A stretch of DNA of 64,000 nt, from positions 1 to 64,000 of the forward strand of contig NZ_JAUFQG010000004.1 of NCBI RefSeq assembly GCF_030409605.1. The letters are read 5' to 3'. Positions within the stretch are counted from its first letter, which is position 1. The number at the start of each line of letters is the position of its first letter. This DNA comes from Simiduia curdlanivorans (lineage in GTDB: Bacteria; Pseudomonadota; Gammaproteobacteria; Pseudomonadales; Cellvibrionaceae). Shown piece by piece: positions 18,119 to 27,912 of this stretch. The notes under the pieces were generated by a model that saw nothing but the letters and a program-made list of their open reading frames with translations, ran no database searches and had not been told where the DNA came from. The position numbers were made by a program, and so were the translations under genes.

Positions 18119-18928
18119 CTAGGATTGCGACGACTGACGCAGGTCAACCAAGGTATTGGCTAAAAACACATACTCATCAACAGAGATAGTTTCTGGGCGC
18201 CGGCTGATATCAAAATCTAACCCATCGATCTGCTCGACATCCATGAGCTGTTTTAAGGTATTGCGCAGGGTTTTACGGCGCTGGGAAAAGGCTGCCGTCA
18301 CCAATTCTTGCAAGACTTGATGATCTTTGGCTGCAACTTTCGGTTTGGCATAGGGCGTTAACCGCACTATCGCGGAATCCACTTTGGGCGCCGGCGAAAA
18401 GCAGTGCGGCGGCACGTCGAACAAATACTCGACCGCACACCAATACTGCACCATCACCGACAGCCTGCCGTAGGTCTTCGAACCAGGTTCTGCACCCATT
18501 CGCTGCACCACTTCTTTTTGCAGCATGAAATGCATGTCTTGCACTTTGCCAACAAAGCTCAGCAGGTGAAAGATAAGCGGCGTAGAAATGTTATAGGGCA
18601 AGTTACCCACAATGCGCAGCGGTTTTCCGGGTGCGGCTAAGGCCGCGAAATCGACTTTCAGCGCATCGGCGGCAATCACCTCGAACTCGGGATAGCGCTC
18701 AAATTTAACTTTTAACCAGGGAATTAAATCCCGATCTAACTCCACAACTTTCAGGCTCGGGCAACCGGCGATCATCAGTTCGGTAATAGCCCCTTTACCC
18801 GGGCCAATTTCCACCACCTGCTCATTGGCATTAGGGGTTACTGCCCGGGCGATACGCGCGATAATACCGTCGTCGATTAAAAAGTTCTGACCAAATCGCT
18901 TTCTGGCCTTGTGATGAAAATCTGTCAC
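18119..18928 (-). CDS. rsmA: 16S rRNA dimethyladenosine transferase
   Basis: RsmA (KsgA) dimethylates two adjacent adenosines near the 3' end of 16S rRNA during late 30S assembly. The 269-residue protein has the RKRFGQNFL entry motif, the SAM site VEIGPGKGAIT and the catalytic NLPYNIS motif. It lies 13 bases after pdxA in the conserved operon. Confidence 0.97.
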   Translation of the reverse strand: MTDFHHKARKRFGQNFLIDDGIIARIARAVTPNANEQVVEIGPGKGAITELMIAGCPSLKVVELDRDLIPWLKVKFERYPEFEVIAADALKVDFAALAAPGKPLRIVGNLPYNISTPLIFHLLSFVGKVQDMHFMLQKEVVQRMGAEPGSKTYGRLSVMVQYWCAVEYLFDVPPHCFSPAPKVDSAIVRLTPYAKPKVAAKDHQVLQELVTAAFSQRRKTLRNTLKQLMDVEQIDGLDFDISRRPETISVDEYVFLANTLVDLRQSSQS

Positions 18929-18941
18929 AAATAATCCTCGG

Positions 18942-19931
18942 TCACACTCGACCGTTTGCGTGTTTAGCCATGTCCGTGGCGTATTGAATGGCGGTTAACA
19001 AACTGCCTGAATCGGCCTTGCCGGTGCCGGCGAGATCGAGCGCGGTACCGTGATCAACGGAGGTGCGAATATACGGTAGCCCCAGAGTGATATTCACGGC
19101 CTGACCAAAACCTTGGTATTTCAGAACCGGCAAACCTTGATCGTGATACATAGCCAACACGGCGTCGGCATGGGCCAAATATTTGGGCTGAAACAACGTA
19201 TCGGCCGGCAAGGGGCCCTGCAATTTAATGCCGCGCTTGCGCAATGCTTGCAGCGTCGGCTCGATGATCTCGATTTCCTCGCGGCCCATATGGCCACCTT
19301 CACCGGCGTGAGGGTTTAAGCCGCAGACCACTATATTCGGCGCCGGCAAACCGAATTGCTGTTGCAGATCGCGGTGCAATATTTCGATGACCTGCGTCAG
19401 TAGACTTGCCGTGATAGCGGCGGGTACGTCTTTTAACGCCAAGTGCGTGGTCGCCAAGGCCACGCGCAGCCCCGCCGTCGCTAACATCATCACCACATTG
19501 GTTTGAGCTTTGGCGGCGAGATATTCGGTGTGGCCGGTGAAGGCAATACCGGCATCATTAATAATACTTTTTTGCACCGGGCCAGTGACAAAGGCATCCG
19601 CTTGACCACTTACACACAGCTCGATGGCCTGATCCAAGGTGGCCAGCACATAGGCACTGTTGGCTTGATTCAACACACCCGCCACTGCCGGCTCGGCCAT
19701 GGCCACAGGCACAACAAGGAGCTCGCCGGCCGCTTGTGTGCAGGCAGGCCTAGATGAATCAAACGCACTTAGAGACAGGGGTAGCCCTAATTGTGCAGCG
19801 CGGGCACGCAGAAGGGCTGGATCAGCCACGACAATCCATTCTGCCGGGCGCGCCTGCTGGGCCGCAGCCAGAACAATATCTGGCCCTATGCCCGCGGGCT
19901 CACCGGCGGTTATGACGAGGCGAGGAATCAC
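18942..19931 (-). CDS. pdxA: 4-hydroxythreonine-4-phosphate dehydrogenase
   Basis: PdxA oxidises 4-phosphohydroxythreonine in the DXP-dependent pathway to pyridoxal phosphate. The 329-residue protein shows the N-terminal AGEPAGIGPD motif, the TGPVQK segment and GHTEYLA, with the metal-binding histidines (TGHTE, NPHAGEGG, MYHDQG). It sits between surA (12 bases upstream) and rsmA in the classical envelope and ribosome operon. Confidence 0.97.
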   Translation of the reverse strand: MIPRLVITAGEPAGIGPDIVLAAAQQARPAEWIVVADPALLRARAAQLGLPLSLSAFDSSRPACTQAAGELLVVPVAMAEPAVAGVLNQANSAYVLATLDQAIELCVSGQADAFVTGPVQKSIINDAGIAFTGHTEYLAAKAQTNVVMMLATAGLRVALATTHLALKDVPAAITASLLTQVIEILHRDLQQQFGLPAPNIVVCGLNPHAGEGGHMGREEIEIIEPTLQALRKRGIKLQGPLPADTLFQPKYLAHADAVLAMYHDQGLPVLKYQGFGQAVNITLGLPYIRTSVDHGTALDLAGTGKADSGSLLTAIQYATDMAKHANGRV

Positions 19932-19943
19932 AAGTACCGCCGA

Positions 19944-21236
19944 TTATAATTTAAGCTCCACAAAAGCTTCATCGCGAATTTCCTGCAGCCACACCTGCAG
20001 CTCTTCTTCAAAACGGCGGCCACGGAGTAGGTTGGCGGCTTGGTTTTTTATCATGGTGTCGCTCATATCCTGCTTGCGGCGCTCCAGCACTTGCAGGATA
20101 TGCCAGCCAAACTGGCTGCGGAAGGGCAGACTAATTTCGCCCAAACCCATTTGTTTCATGGTTTCTTCAAACTCAGGCACAAACTGGCCCGGGTTAGACC
20201 AACCCAGATCGCCGCCCTGCAAAGCCGAGCCTAAATCCTCTGAATTTTCTTTCGCCAAAACGGCGAAATCTGCACCGTCTAGCACCTGCTGACGCAGCGC
20301 TTCCAACTTATCAAAGGCGTCCACATCGGTAATTAATTCATTGGTTTTAACGAGGATATGGCGAGCTTTGGTTTGTTCAACTAACACCTCGCCGCCGCCG
20401 CGCTGCTCGTACAATTTAATCAAATGAAAACCAGCACCGCTGCGAAAGGGTTCGGTGACTTCGCCCACTTTCAACGACGCCACTTTATCGGCGAATAAGC
20501 CGGGCAATTGCGCCACTTTACGCCAGCCTAAATCACCCCCATCGAGGGCATTTTGACCCGAGGAATTGGCGACGGCTAAACGCCTGAAATCGGCACCGGC
20601 CATCGCCTCCTGCTGAAGCGCTTTGGCTTTCGCCTCTAGCTCGACTATGTCGGCCTCACTAGCACCAGAGGTTACGGCAATGAGAATATGGCCCAGCAAA
20701 TAATCCGGCGACGTCCAAAACTTGCCTTCGGTCGAATTCAAAAAGTTTTCAATTTCAGATTCTGTCACCTGAATACGGCGGTTGACGCTGCCTTGCTGCA
20801 CTTGGCGCACTAGCATTTCCCGGCGCATATCTTCGCGCAATTGGTTCAGGCTAATGCCCTCCAACGCCAATTGCTGGGCAAATTGTTCCGGTGATAAATT
20901 ATTCGAGGTGCGAATGCGCTCCACCATTTGATTCAATTCTTGCTCGCTTACCTGGGCTCCCGCCCGCCGCGCCATTTGCAACTGAATGCGCTCATTTACC
21001 AAGTGATCGAGTACCTGCGAACGCAGCACCTCCTCGGGCGGCAATTCGGTATTGCTGGCCTGAAGCTTGGTGCGAATAGAGCGCAGCTTAGACTCGAGCT
21101 CGCTCTGCATCACCACGCCCTCGTCGACGATCGCCACCACTTTGTCTAATTGCTCTAGTTCTGCAACAGCGGGCAAAGCGGTCAAACTAGCGATGAACAC
21201 CAATGAGCAGGCGAGGCTTTTTCTTATGTACTTCAT
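19944..21236 (-). CDS. surA: Periplasmic chaperone and peptidyl-prolyl isomerase SurA
   Basis: SurA escorts outer membrane proteins through the periplasm to the BAM complex. The 430-residue protein has a signal peptide ending near ALPAVA, the SurA N-terminal domain with VAIVDEGVVMQSE, and two parvulin domains (around ARHILV and the preceding GHILIAV region). The start at 21234-21236 lies ten bases after the lptD stop; an ATG seven codons upstream would overlap lptD. Its main client, LptD, is encoded directly upstream. Confidence 0.95.
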   Translation of the reverse strand: MKYIRKSLACSLVFIASLTALPAVAELEQLDKVVAIVDEGVVMQSELESKLRSIRTKLQASNTELPPEEVLRSQVLDHLVNERIQLQMARRAGAQVSEQELNQMVERIRTSNNLSPEQFAQQLALEGISLNQLREDMRREMLVRQVQQGSVNRRIQVTESEIENFLNSTEGKFWTSPDYLLGHILIAVTSGASEADIVELEAKAKALQQEAMAGADFRRLAVANSSGQNALDGGDLGWRKVAQLPGLFADKVASLKVGEVTEPFRSGAGFHLIKLYEQRGGGEVLVEQTKARHILVKTNELITDVDAFDKLEALRQQVLDGADFAVLAKENSEDLGSALQGGDLGWSNPGQFVPEFEETMKQMGLGEISLPFRSQFGWHILQVLERRKQDMSDTMIKNQAANLLRGRRFEEELQVWLQEIRDEAFVELKL

Positions 21237-21246
21237 TACGTTACCG

Positions 21247-23835
21247 TTAAGGTTCATATTGTGGTCTTTGATCAAATCCAATGATGCCCTCTCGAAGCAC
21301 CTGATCCAATCGCTGACCCAGTGTGCCCAGCCCTTTAAGCTGGAACTCTAAAAATACACCGCGATCCACCTCTAAATTGGAGGGACCCACGGCAGTGATA
21401 TCGCGACTATCGGTCCAGCGGCGCGCCAAAAAGCGCATGCGATAACAGCAGCTATCGTATTCTACGCCAGCAAAGGTATCCATCTCGCGCCCGAGTGTGT
21501 GGTCGTAAAAGCTACGCGCCAACAAATTCCAGTCGCCCGCTAGCGGATAGACAACGCCAATGTCTGTTTGATCAATAGTTGTGTCATAAAGTTCACCGGT
21601 GCTGGCATCAACCGCGCTGCCCTTGCGCTGGTAGCGATAACCCAAGCTCAACACTCGGCCCTGCTCATCGCCATAACGCAGGCTGGTGCTGGCCTGCGAC
21701 GGCTTGTAGTTATCTTGGGAGTAGGCCATATCAAAGCTGTAACGCCAATTGGTTCCAATCTGCGCGGCAATTTGGCCGGCGATCTCCGAGCGCGGCGCCT
21801 GTTCTGCCACGCCGTCCAAGGTCACCAGCCGATCGGTAAAATAGAAGATCTGGCCAAGGCTCAAGCGCAGCAACTCGGCACCGGTTTGCGCCGACAGAAA
21901 GCGCGAGGTCAATCCTACCGAAAGCTGGTCGGCATCGTCGATTCGATCGCCGCCGTTGAAGCGCGAGGTGCGAAATAACTGATCGTAACTGAAGGTGGTT
22001 TCGGTGGTGTCAAACTGCACATCTCTGCCGGTGTCGGTGATGTTGTAGAGATCGCTATGATCGAGTTCGGGGCTATTGAAATAAAACAAGCGCGGCTCGA
22101 AGGTTTGCACATAAGCGTCGCCCAACAGCGAATCTTCACGCTCGAAAAACAAGCCGCCGTCTAAGCTCAGTTGGGCGCCGGTCAGGCTTGGCGCCCTATT
22201 CGCGCCATCGCTCAGGCGCTCGGGGTCGAGGTCGTACTGAAGGTGCTTGGCCATCACCGCCGGCGTGAGGAAGCCCCACAGCCATTGATTATCCCACGCT
22301 AAACGATAGTCGGCGCGCAAACGGTCGCCGACGATGCGCTTATCCGTGGGTACCGCGTCGGTTTCATCCCAATAGTCATCGCTGTGATCAAACACTGTGT
22401 ACTGGTTCAATAGACTGAGCGACCAGCCGCCAGCAAACGCATAGTCGCCATCGAGATCAACGCGGGGCATCTGCCGATAGGGCTCGGTGCCGGTGGCGCT
22501 GATATTTTGGTAGGCCTCGGCCTTTACACCCAATTGCCAATGCGCAAAGCCATAGCCTGCACTCACACTTTGCAATAAATGCGTGCGCGAACTGGTTTCG
22601 ATAGATCCGCTATCAAACTCGCGCAGATAGTCGATATCGCTGACTTCGGAATAGTTTATCTGGGTGTTCCAAGGTTGACCTGCACCGCCGGTTTGCTTGA
22701 TGCCATAGAGCCAGCGATCTTCACCCTTGTAGGGTGTGACGTCGCTTTGATCGATTTCGCCGGCGTCGGCTTTGTCCTGAAGGCTTTGGTTACTGCCGCC
22801 CTTGTCATCGCCGAGATAAGCCCCCGACAAGGTGGTGCTGAAATAGCGCGAGAGATGCCGCGCCTCGCCCTCCATGCTCAGGCCGCGATGCTCGAGCCAG
22901 CGCGGCGCCAAGGTTAGGTCGTAATCTGGCGCCAAGTTAAAATAGATGGGCTGGGCGTATTCGAAACCGTTGCGATCGCTGTGGGCGAGGGTGGGGAAAA
23001 GCAGCCCGGTCATGCGTTTATCGCTGGCCGGAAAACGAAAGTAAGGCGCGTAAAACACCGGGACATCAGACAACTCTAAGCGCATGTGCTTAGCCGTGCC
23101 TTGGCCGGTGGCATTATCGATGCTAATTTCTGCGCCGCGCATCAGCCACGTATTGTCCTCGGGCGCGCACATGGTAAAGCTGCCATCCTCGAGGGTATAG
23201 GTATCAGCGCCGACACTGGCGCCACTCTGCTGGGTCAAGCTCGCCGCATGACCGCGCATATGGGCGTCGTGCAACACAAACTGGGTGTCCTCCATGCGGG
23301 TTTGACCCTTGCCCTCATCGACGCTGAGCTTGTCGGCGAACATCACCGCACCGGGCTGGCGCAGCACAACGTGCCCCTCGATGGTGGCGGTGCCGTTGGC
23401 TTGATCAAACAGGGCCCTATCGGCGGTTAGGCGTCGATAGCCCTGAATCACCTCAACATCACCGGAAAGCTCAGCCTGCGACTCTTGCACCCAACGGCTC
23501 TCAGCTGCCGACGCCCGCACCGGCGCCTCATCTGGACTCATCTTGGCCTCGGCGTCGGTGCGCTTGGGCTCGATATAGGCGCCATCGCAGGCCTGTTTAC
23601 AGCGCCCTAACTGCTCGGCCGTTAATGCCTCCCGTGGTACCCAGTCTAGCGTCTCGCGGCCGCGGCTATAAGCTTTCGCACTGGCGCCAAACATATCGCC
23701 CTTGGGATCGGCTTCATAGGGTTGCTGCTCGGCCACGGCCTGTAACGGCAAGGTCGCGAGGCCAACCAAGCCAAGATGCGCGGTGGTGATGGCGAGCCAA
23801 AGGACACTTTTTTTGTGGGAGGGCTTAAAGGGCAT
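21247..23835 (-). CDS. lptD: LPS assembly protein LptD
   Basis: LptD is the outer membrane barrel that, with LptE, inserts lipopolysaccharide into the outer leaflet. The 862-residue protein has a signal peptide, an OstA-type N-terminal domain and a large C-terminal barrel. Cysteines at the N-terminus (GRCKQAC) and an adjacent pair near the C-terminus (DSCCYR) fit the disulfide pattern of the family. It heads the operon that continues with surA and is divergent from amgK, an arrangement shared with pseudomonads. Confidence 0.96.
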   Translation of the reverse strand: MPFKPSHKKSVLWLAITTAHLGLVGLATLPLQAVAEQQPYEADPKGDMFGASAKAYSRGRETLDWVPREALTAEQLGRCKQACDGAYIEPKRTDAEAKMSPDEAPVRASAAESRWVQESQAELSGDVEVIQGYRRLTADRALFDQANGTATIEGHVVLRQPGAVMFADKLSVDEGKGQTRMEDTQFVLHDAHMRGHAASLTQQSGASVGADTYTLEDGSFTMCAPEDNTWLMRGAEISIDNATGQGTAKHMRLELSDVPVFYAPYFRFPASDKRMTGLLFPTLAHSDRNGFEYAQPIYFNLAPDYDLTLAPRWLEHRGLSMEGEARHLSRYFSTTLSGAYLGDDKGGSNQSLQDKADAGEIDQSDVTPYKGEDRWLYGIKQTGGAGQPWNTQINYSEVSDIDYLREFDSGSIETSSRTHLLQSVSAGYGFAHWQLGVKAEAYQNISATGTEPYRQMPRVDLDGDYAFAGGWSLSLLNQYTVFDHSDDYWDETDAVPTDKRIVGDRLRADYRLAWDNQWLWGFLTPAVMAKHLQYDLDPERLSDGANRAPSLTGAQLSLDGGLFFEREDSLLGDAYVQTFEPRLFYFNSPELDHSDLYNITDTGRDVQFDTTETTFSYDQLFRTSRFNGGDRIDDADQLSVGLTSRFLSAQTGAELLRLSLGQIFYFTDRLVTLDGVAEQAPRSEIAGQIAAQIGTNWRYSFDMAYSQDNYKPSQASTSLRYGDEQGRVLSLGYRYQRKGSAVDASTGELYDTTIDQTDIGVVYPLAGDWNLLARSFYDHTLGREMDTFAGVEYDSCCYRMRFLARRWTDSRDITAVGPSNLEVDRGVFLEFQLKGLGTLGQRLDQVLREGIIGFDQRPQYEP

Positions 23836-24019
23836 GCTATCTCTATTAAATACGTCGGGTACAAGCCCTAAAGGCTCTTCGCTAGGGCCGAGATTCTACT
23901 GCAAACGAGCCCGCCTGTGGAAAGAAAACGCCAGAAGGCGCAAAGGTTGTTGCGCGTCAAGACTTTCGCCGCGACGCTTAATCTGGAATCATGGTGGTTT
24001 TTTAGCTAAGGGATAGCTT

Positions 24020-25060
24020 GTGAGCGCACAAACAGAATTGCACCAATGGGTACAAGCCACACTCTCCGACAAGGGCTGGCTACCGTCTGGGCCCCTGATT
24101 ATGACCGCGCTCACTGGCGACGCAGGTTTTCGCAGCTATTATCGCCTCAACACCCAAGCGCCATTGCTCGCCGTAGATGCCCCGCCCACCACGGAAAAAA
24201 ATGAGGTGTTCGGCTACCTTTCGCACCTGCTCAGGCAACAAGGCGTGCATGCGCCGGAAGTGTACGCCGCCGATTTCGACAAGGGCTATCTTTTAATCGA
24301 AGACCTGGGCGCAGAGACTCTGCTGATGCGGATAAACAGCGAAAACGCCAATATCCTCTACGGCGAAGTGATTACCGACCTGTTACGCCTGCAGCAAACG
24401 CCTACCAAAAAGCTCGACCTGCCCCATTACGACCAAAGCCTGTTGCGCCAAGAAATGCAGCTTTTTATCGATTGGTTCGCGCCCAAGTTACTCGGCTACA
24501 AACTAACCGATGCCGATTTAACCATGCTAAATCAAACTTTTTCGGCACTTGAAAAAAACGCCCTAGAGCAGCCGCAAGTGTTGGTGCACCGGGATTACCA
24601 CTCGCGCAATTTAATGATTCGCGATGGCCTCGCCCCCGGCATCGTCGATTTTCAAGACGGCGTGATAGGCCCCATAACCTACGACCTCGTTTCCCTGCTG
24701 CGGGATTGCTACCTGCGCTGGCCCGTGGAACAAGTCGAGCGCTGGGCTCTCGCCTACGGCAACATGGCAGTGGAAGTGGGCTTAATGCGCCCAATCACCC
24801 AGAAGACGTTTTTGCGCTGGTTCGATTTAATGGGCCTGCAAAGACACATTAAAGTGCTCGGCATTTTTGCGCGTTTACATTTGCGCGACGGCAAAGACGG
24901 CTACCTAAAAGATCTACCACTGGTGATTCGCTACAGCCTCGAAATTGCCGAAGCCTACCCAGAATTTTTGCCCTTTGCCGATTGGTTCCGCACCCATCTG
25001 ATACCGCTGGCCAAGTCACAAACCTGGTACCAAGATTACCGCAAAGCCGGCGACCAATAA
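24020..25060 (+). CDS. amgK: N-acetylmuramate/N-acetylglucosamine kinase AmgK
   Basis: AmgK phosphorylates the anomeric position of MurNAc (and GlcNAc) in the peptidoglycan recycling shortcut found in pseudomonads. The 346-residue aminoglycoside-phosphotransferase-like fold shows the catalytic loop HRDYHSRNLM and the metal motif IVDFQDG. The start is a GTG at 24020, preceded by AAGGGA. It is followed after nine bases by murU, its pathway partner. Confidence 0.93.
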   Translation: MSAQTELHQWVQATLSDKGWLPSGPLIMTALTGDAGFRSYYRLNTQAPLLAVDAPPTTEKNEVFGYLSHLLRQQGVHAPEVYAADFDKGYLLIEDLGAETLLMRINSENANILYGEVITDLLRLQQTPTKKLDLPHYDQSLLRQEMQLFIDWFAPKLLGYKLTDADLTMLNQTFSALEKNALEQPQVLVHRDYHSRNLMIRDGLAPGIVDFQDGVIGPITYDLVSLLRDCYLRWPVEQVERWALAYGNMAVEVGLMRPITQKTFLRWFDLMGLQRHIKVLGIFARLHLRDGKDGYLKDLPLVIRYSLEIAEAYPEFLPFADWFRTHLIPLAKSQTWYQDYRKAGDQ

Positions 25061-25069
25061 GTTAAACCT

Positions 25070-25747
25070 ATGAAAGCCATCATTTTTGCCGCGGGAAAAG
25101 GTGAGCGCATGCGACCGCTCACCGATCACACGCCCAAGCCGCTGCTCACCATCAATGGCAAACCCCTCATCGACTTTCACCTGGAAAAGCTCGCCCAGGC
25201 TGGTTTCAACCAAGTAATCATCAACCTAGCCTACAAAGGCGAGATGATTAAAAGCCACTGCGGCAACGGCAGTCGCTACGGTGTAGCCATTGAATACTCC
25301 GACGAAGGGCCAGAGCCATTGGAGACAGGCGGCGCGTTAAACTTGTGCCTGCCATGGTTTCAAAACCAATGCTTCGCGATGATTTCTGCCGACATATTCT
25401 GTCACTTTGACTACGCCAATTTAGCCCAGCGAATCACTGACCTAGCCAACAGTGACGCACAAGCAAACCTCGCTTTAGTCGCCAACCCAGCCCACAACCC
25501 CAAGGGTGACTTTTCGCTGCAAAAAGCCACACTGTGCTTAGCCCAACAGCACACCTATACCTACTCAGGCCTAGGTGTCGCCAAACCCACCTTCATCGAC
25601 CAATTCCCGCTCAAGCGCCAGCGTTTCCCGCTGCGAGAAGCGATTTATTTTTGGCTCGAAAGCGGCAAGGTTTACGGTTACCTGTGTGACGATTTCTGGT
25701 CCGACGTGGGCACGCCGGCGCGTTTAGAAGCCTTACAAAGCCATTGA
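25070..25747 (+). CDS. murU: N-acetylmuramate alpha-1-phosphate uridylyltransferase
   Basis: MurU converts MurNAc-1-phosphate to UDP-MurNAc, bypassing MurA/MurB. The 225-residue nucleotidyltransferase carries the signature AAGKGERMRPLT followed by TPKPLL, and the metal-binding ISADIF segment. It forms an operon with amgK. The pathway assignment rests on the pair together and on similarity to the Pseudomonas enzyme. Confidence 0.93.
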   Translation: MKAIIFAAGKGERMRPLTDHTPKPLLTINGKPLIDFHLEKLAQAGFNQVIINLAYKGEMIKSHCGNGSRYGVAIEYSDEGPEPLETGGALNLCLPWFQNQCFAMISADIFCHFDYANLAQRITDLANSDAQANLALVANPAHNPKGDFSLQKATLCLAQQHTYTYSGLGVAKPTFIDQFPLKRQRFPLREAIYFWLESGKVYGYLCDDFWSDVGTPARLEALQSH

Positions 25748-25820
25748 CATACCTAACCTTTTTGAAAGAACATCTGGCGCAATTACAATAAAAACCGCTG
25801 ATACATCTATTGGATAAACA

Positions 25821-27077
25821 ATGATCAAGGATAGATTGCTCGTAGCTATACTGGCCGCCACCACCTTAGTAGGCGCTTGCACCACCAGTTCAACAAAATC
25901 AATTAACCCCATTTCCGATCAGCAAACCACCTACTTCGCAGACCCTGAAGAGCGCGAACTGTTTGATGAATCCGAGCGCTTGCACGACGAGTTCGTGCGC
26001 AAAGGGCTCATCTACCGAGACTCGGCACTCACTCGCTATATCAATAAAGTATCCACGGATATCCAACCGCAAATCATCAAAGAAAAATTCGAGCTTCGCT
26101 TTTTCGTGATGCGCGACCCATCGGTCAACGCCTTCGCCCTACCCAACGGCAACATCTACTTAAACATTGGGCTTTTAAACCGTCTAGATAATGAGTCGCA
26201 ACTCGCTTTTGTCATGGCGCACGAGGCGGCTCACATTATCAATCGACACGCATTTAAATCCAAAGTCAGCCGCCGCAATGATATCGTCGGTGCGCATATT
26301 GCCGATTTTTTCCTGGCCGGAACAGGCCTTTCTTATCTTGCCGCTGTTTCGAATATTGCCAGCTACAGCAGAGATTTAGAAACCGAAGCCGATGAGCGGG
26401 CACTCGTGTTTTTAAGCACAACAGACTATGACTTAAGCAAGGTAGTGGACACCTTCGACCAACTTAAAGAGGTCAAACACAACAAAGACAGCACCTCCAT
26501 CTGGGCCAGCCATCCGGATGCATTGACCCGTAAAAAAAGCGCCACCACCTATATCGAAACCCATGGTCTGCCAAGCCATAGCAACACGGTTGACTCAGAG
26601 ACATTTCAAAAATTCAAAGCAGAATTGACCGAGGCGACGCTGAAAATGCGTTTGCGATTACGTCAATATCAGTTAGCCCAAGAAACCGCAGAAGCCGCTA
26701 TTTTGCATCAAGGTGAAAATGCGCTTATCCACGCCTATATTGGCGACAGCTACCGACTGCGGCTTGAAAACCAACTCACCGCCGCACAAGAGCGGGCATG
26801 GTTGTACGATGAAAAAACCGAGATCGCCAAACAGTACATCGACGACAACCTAGTCATCTTCGAACAGCAAGCCAACACCCATTACCAACTCGCCCTCCAG
26901 TTATCTGCTGACAATGCCAACGCAGTTCGCGGCACTGGCTTACTGCTTAGCTATCAAGGTAAGACGTCTGAGGCCATTGACTATCTTGATAGGTACCTAA
27001 GCTTCGAAAAAATACCAGACCGGCGCTTTATCGAAATGAAAGTTAAACAACTACACACCACGAATAATGAGAAATAA
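25821..27077 (+). CDS. M48 family metalloprotease lipoprotein with TPR-like C-terminus
   Basis: This is a predicted envelope lipoprotein of 418 residues. The lipobox LVGAC gives Cys20. The zinc protease motif HEAAH lies at residues 134-138, and the third ligand is in ETEAD near residue 190, as in BepA/LoiP-type M48 enzymes. The C-terminal 170 residues are helical and TPR-like (LSADNANAVRGTGLL), also as in BepA. BepA helps LptD assembly, but this protein is not clearly its orthologue. The gene ends one base before the start of the next lipoprotein, suggesting a two-gene unit. Coding sequence is somewhat richer in A and T than its neighbours. Confidence 0.85.
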   Translation: MIKDRLLVAILAATTLVGACTTSSTKSINPISDQQTTYFADPEERELFDESERLHDEFVRKGLIYRDSALTRYINKVSTDIQPQIIKEKFELRFFVMRDPSVNAFALPNGNIYLNIGLLNRLDNESQLAFVMAHEAAHIINRHAFKSKVSRRNDIVGAHIADFFLAGTGLSYLAAVSNIASYSRDLETEADERALVFLSTTDYDLSKVVDTFDQLKEVKHNKDSTSIWASHPDALTRKKSATTYIETHGLPSHSNTVDSETFQKFKAELTEATLKMRLRLRQYQLAQETAEAAILHQGENALIHAYIGDSYRLRLENQLTAAQERAWLYDEKTEIAKQYIDDNLVIFEQQANTHYQLALQLSADNANAVRGTGLLLSYQGKTSEAIDYLDRYLSFEKIPDRRFIEMKVKQLHTTNNEK

Positions 27078-27078
27078 C

Positions 27079-27864
27079 ATGAAAAAAATTGGGTTGATTA
27101 GTCTGCTCTGCCTTTTAATATCCGCCTGTGTATCTAACACCAGCGTTAGACAGCATCAAGACTATGCCGATATCGCCAAGGAAGTGAGCACCGTTGTTAT
27201 AATTCCACCGGATGTGGATATCGAACTCGTGGCCTTCGATGGCGACAATGAAGAACTCACGGAAGATCAACTGTTAATCGCCGCCGAAATTACCGCGCAA
27301 GCGAAAGGAAAGCTAAAATCCGAAGGTCTGACCGTTATCGATTTCGACATAGCTGGCGAAATGCTTGCCGATGAAGAATTCGCCTACGCAGTCACCCAGT
27401 GCACCGAAGCCTGGAACGCGGCTAAACAAGAGCTCTACGTCACAGGCTTTGTTAGCGAGGAGAAAAAAAGTTCGTTCCAAACCAGCATGGGCCCAGTCGC
27501 CAACGCTATTGCTGAAAAAACTGGCGCCGACTCAATGCTGTTAATGCACTTTCAAGGCGCAAAGAAATCGGCCGGTATGATTGCCAAAGATGTGGGCACC
27601 AGTGTGTTAGTGGGCGTGTTAACCATGGGTGCGGTTATTCCTGTACAGAACACAGAAGGAGCTACGCTCGACATAGCGCTGGTAGAAACAGCGGGCGGCC
27701 GGTTAATTTGGTCGAACAGAAAGGCGCTGCCACAAGTGAGCAGCGCATTGGCGGGACACGCCCTACAAGAGCTGCCTGATGTGACGTGGAAAAATGAACT
27801 GGCCGCTCCGGGCCCAGACGCCACTAACGGCGAAATGCCCCCCGAAGTAAAAACGTTACAATAA
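27079..27864 (+). CDS. Lipoprotein of unknown function, CsgG/GNA1162-like in character
   Basis: This is a 261-residue lipoprotein with lipobox LISAC (Cys17). The mature part has alternating strands and helices, with a VVIIPP strand, a TEDQLLIAAEITAQA helix, a stretch with small residues (VLVGVLTMGAVIPV) and a strand-rich end (LDIALVETAGGRLIWSN). This pattern resembles the CsgG/GNA1162 group of periplasmic lipoproteins, but I cannot assign a family firmly. The ATG at 27079 follows the M48 protease stop by one base, so the two are likely co-translated. Confidence 0.65.
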   Translation: MKKIGLISLLCLLISACVSNTSVRQHQDYADIAKEVSTVVIIPPDVDIELVAFDGDNEELTEDQLLIAAEITAQAKGKLKSEGLTVIDFDIAGEMLADEEFAYAVTQCTEAWNAAKQELYVTGFVSEEKKSSFQTSMGPVANAIAEKTGADSMLLMHFQGAKKSAGMIAKDVGTSVLVGVLTMGAVIPVQNTEGATLDIALVETAGGRLIWSNRKALPQVSSALAGHALQELPDVTWKNELAAPGPDATNGEMPPEVKTLQ

Positions 27865-27888
27865 AACCCACGGCATTAAAGCACCTAG

Positions 27889-27907
27889 GCTCCTCCACCG
27901 GAGGAGC
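27889..27907. terminator. GC-rich hairpin between convergent genes
   Basis: GCTCCTCC and GGAGGAGC form a perfect 8-bp stem with a 3-base loop, between the stop of the lipoprotein gene and the stop of the convergent DUF3530-like gene. There is no T tract on either side, so a role as a terminator is uncertain. Confidence 0.4.
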
Positions 27908-27912
27908 TGCAA

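Noticed and set aside
19699..20292. Plus-strand frame of 197 codons antisense to pdxA and surA
   Set aside because: It spans two conserved genes on the other strand and shows low-complexity Ser/Arg/Cys composition typical of a shadow frame.
24465..24794. Minus-strand frame of 109 codons inside amgK
   Set aside because: It is a shadow of a well-supported gene, Arg/Leu/Pro rich and without a ribosome binding site.
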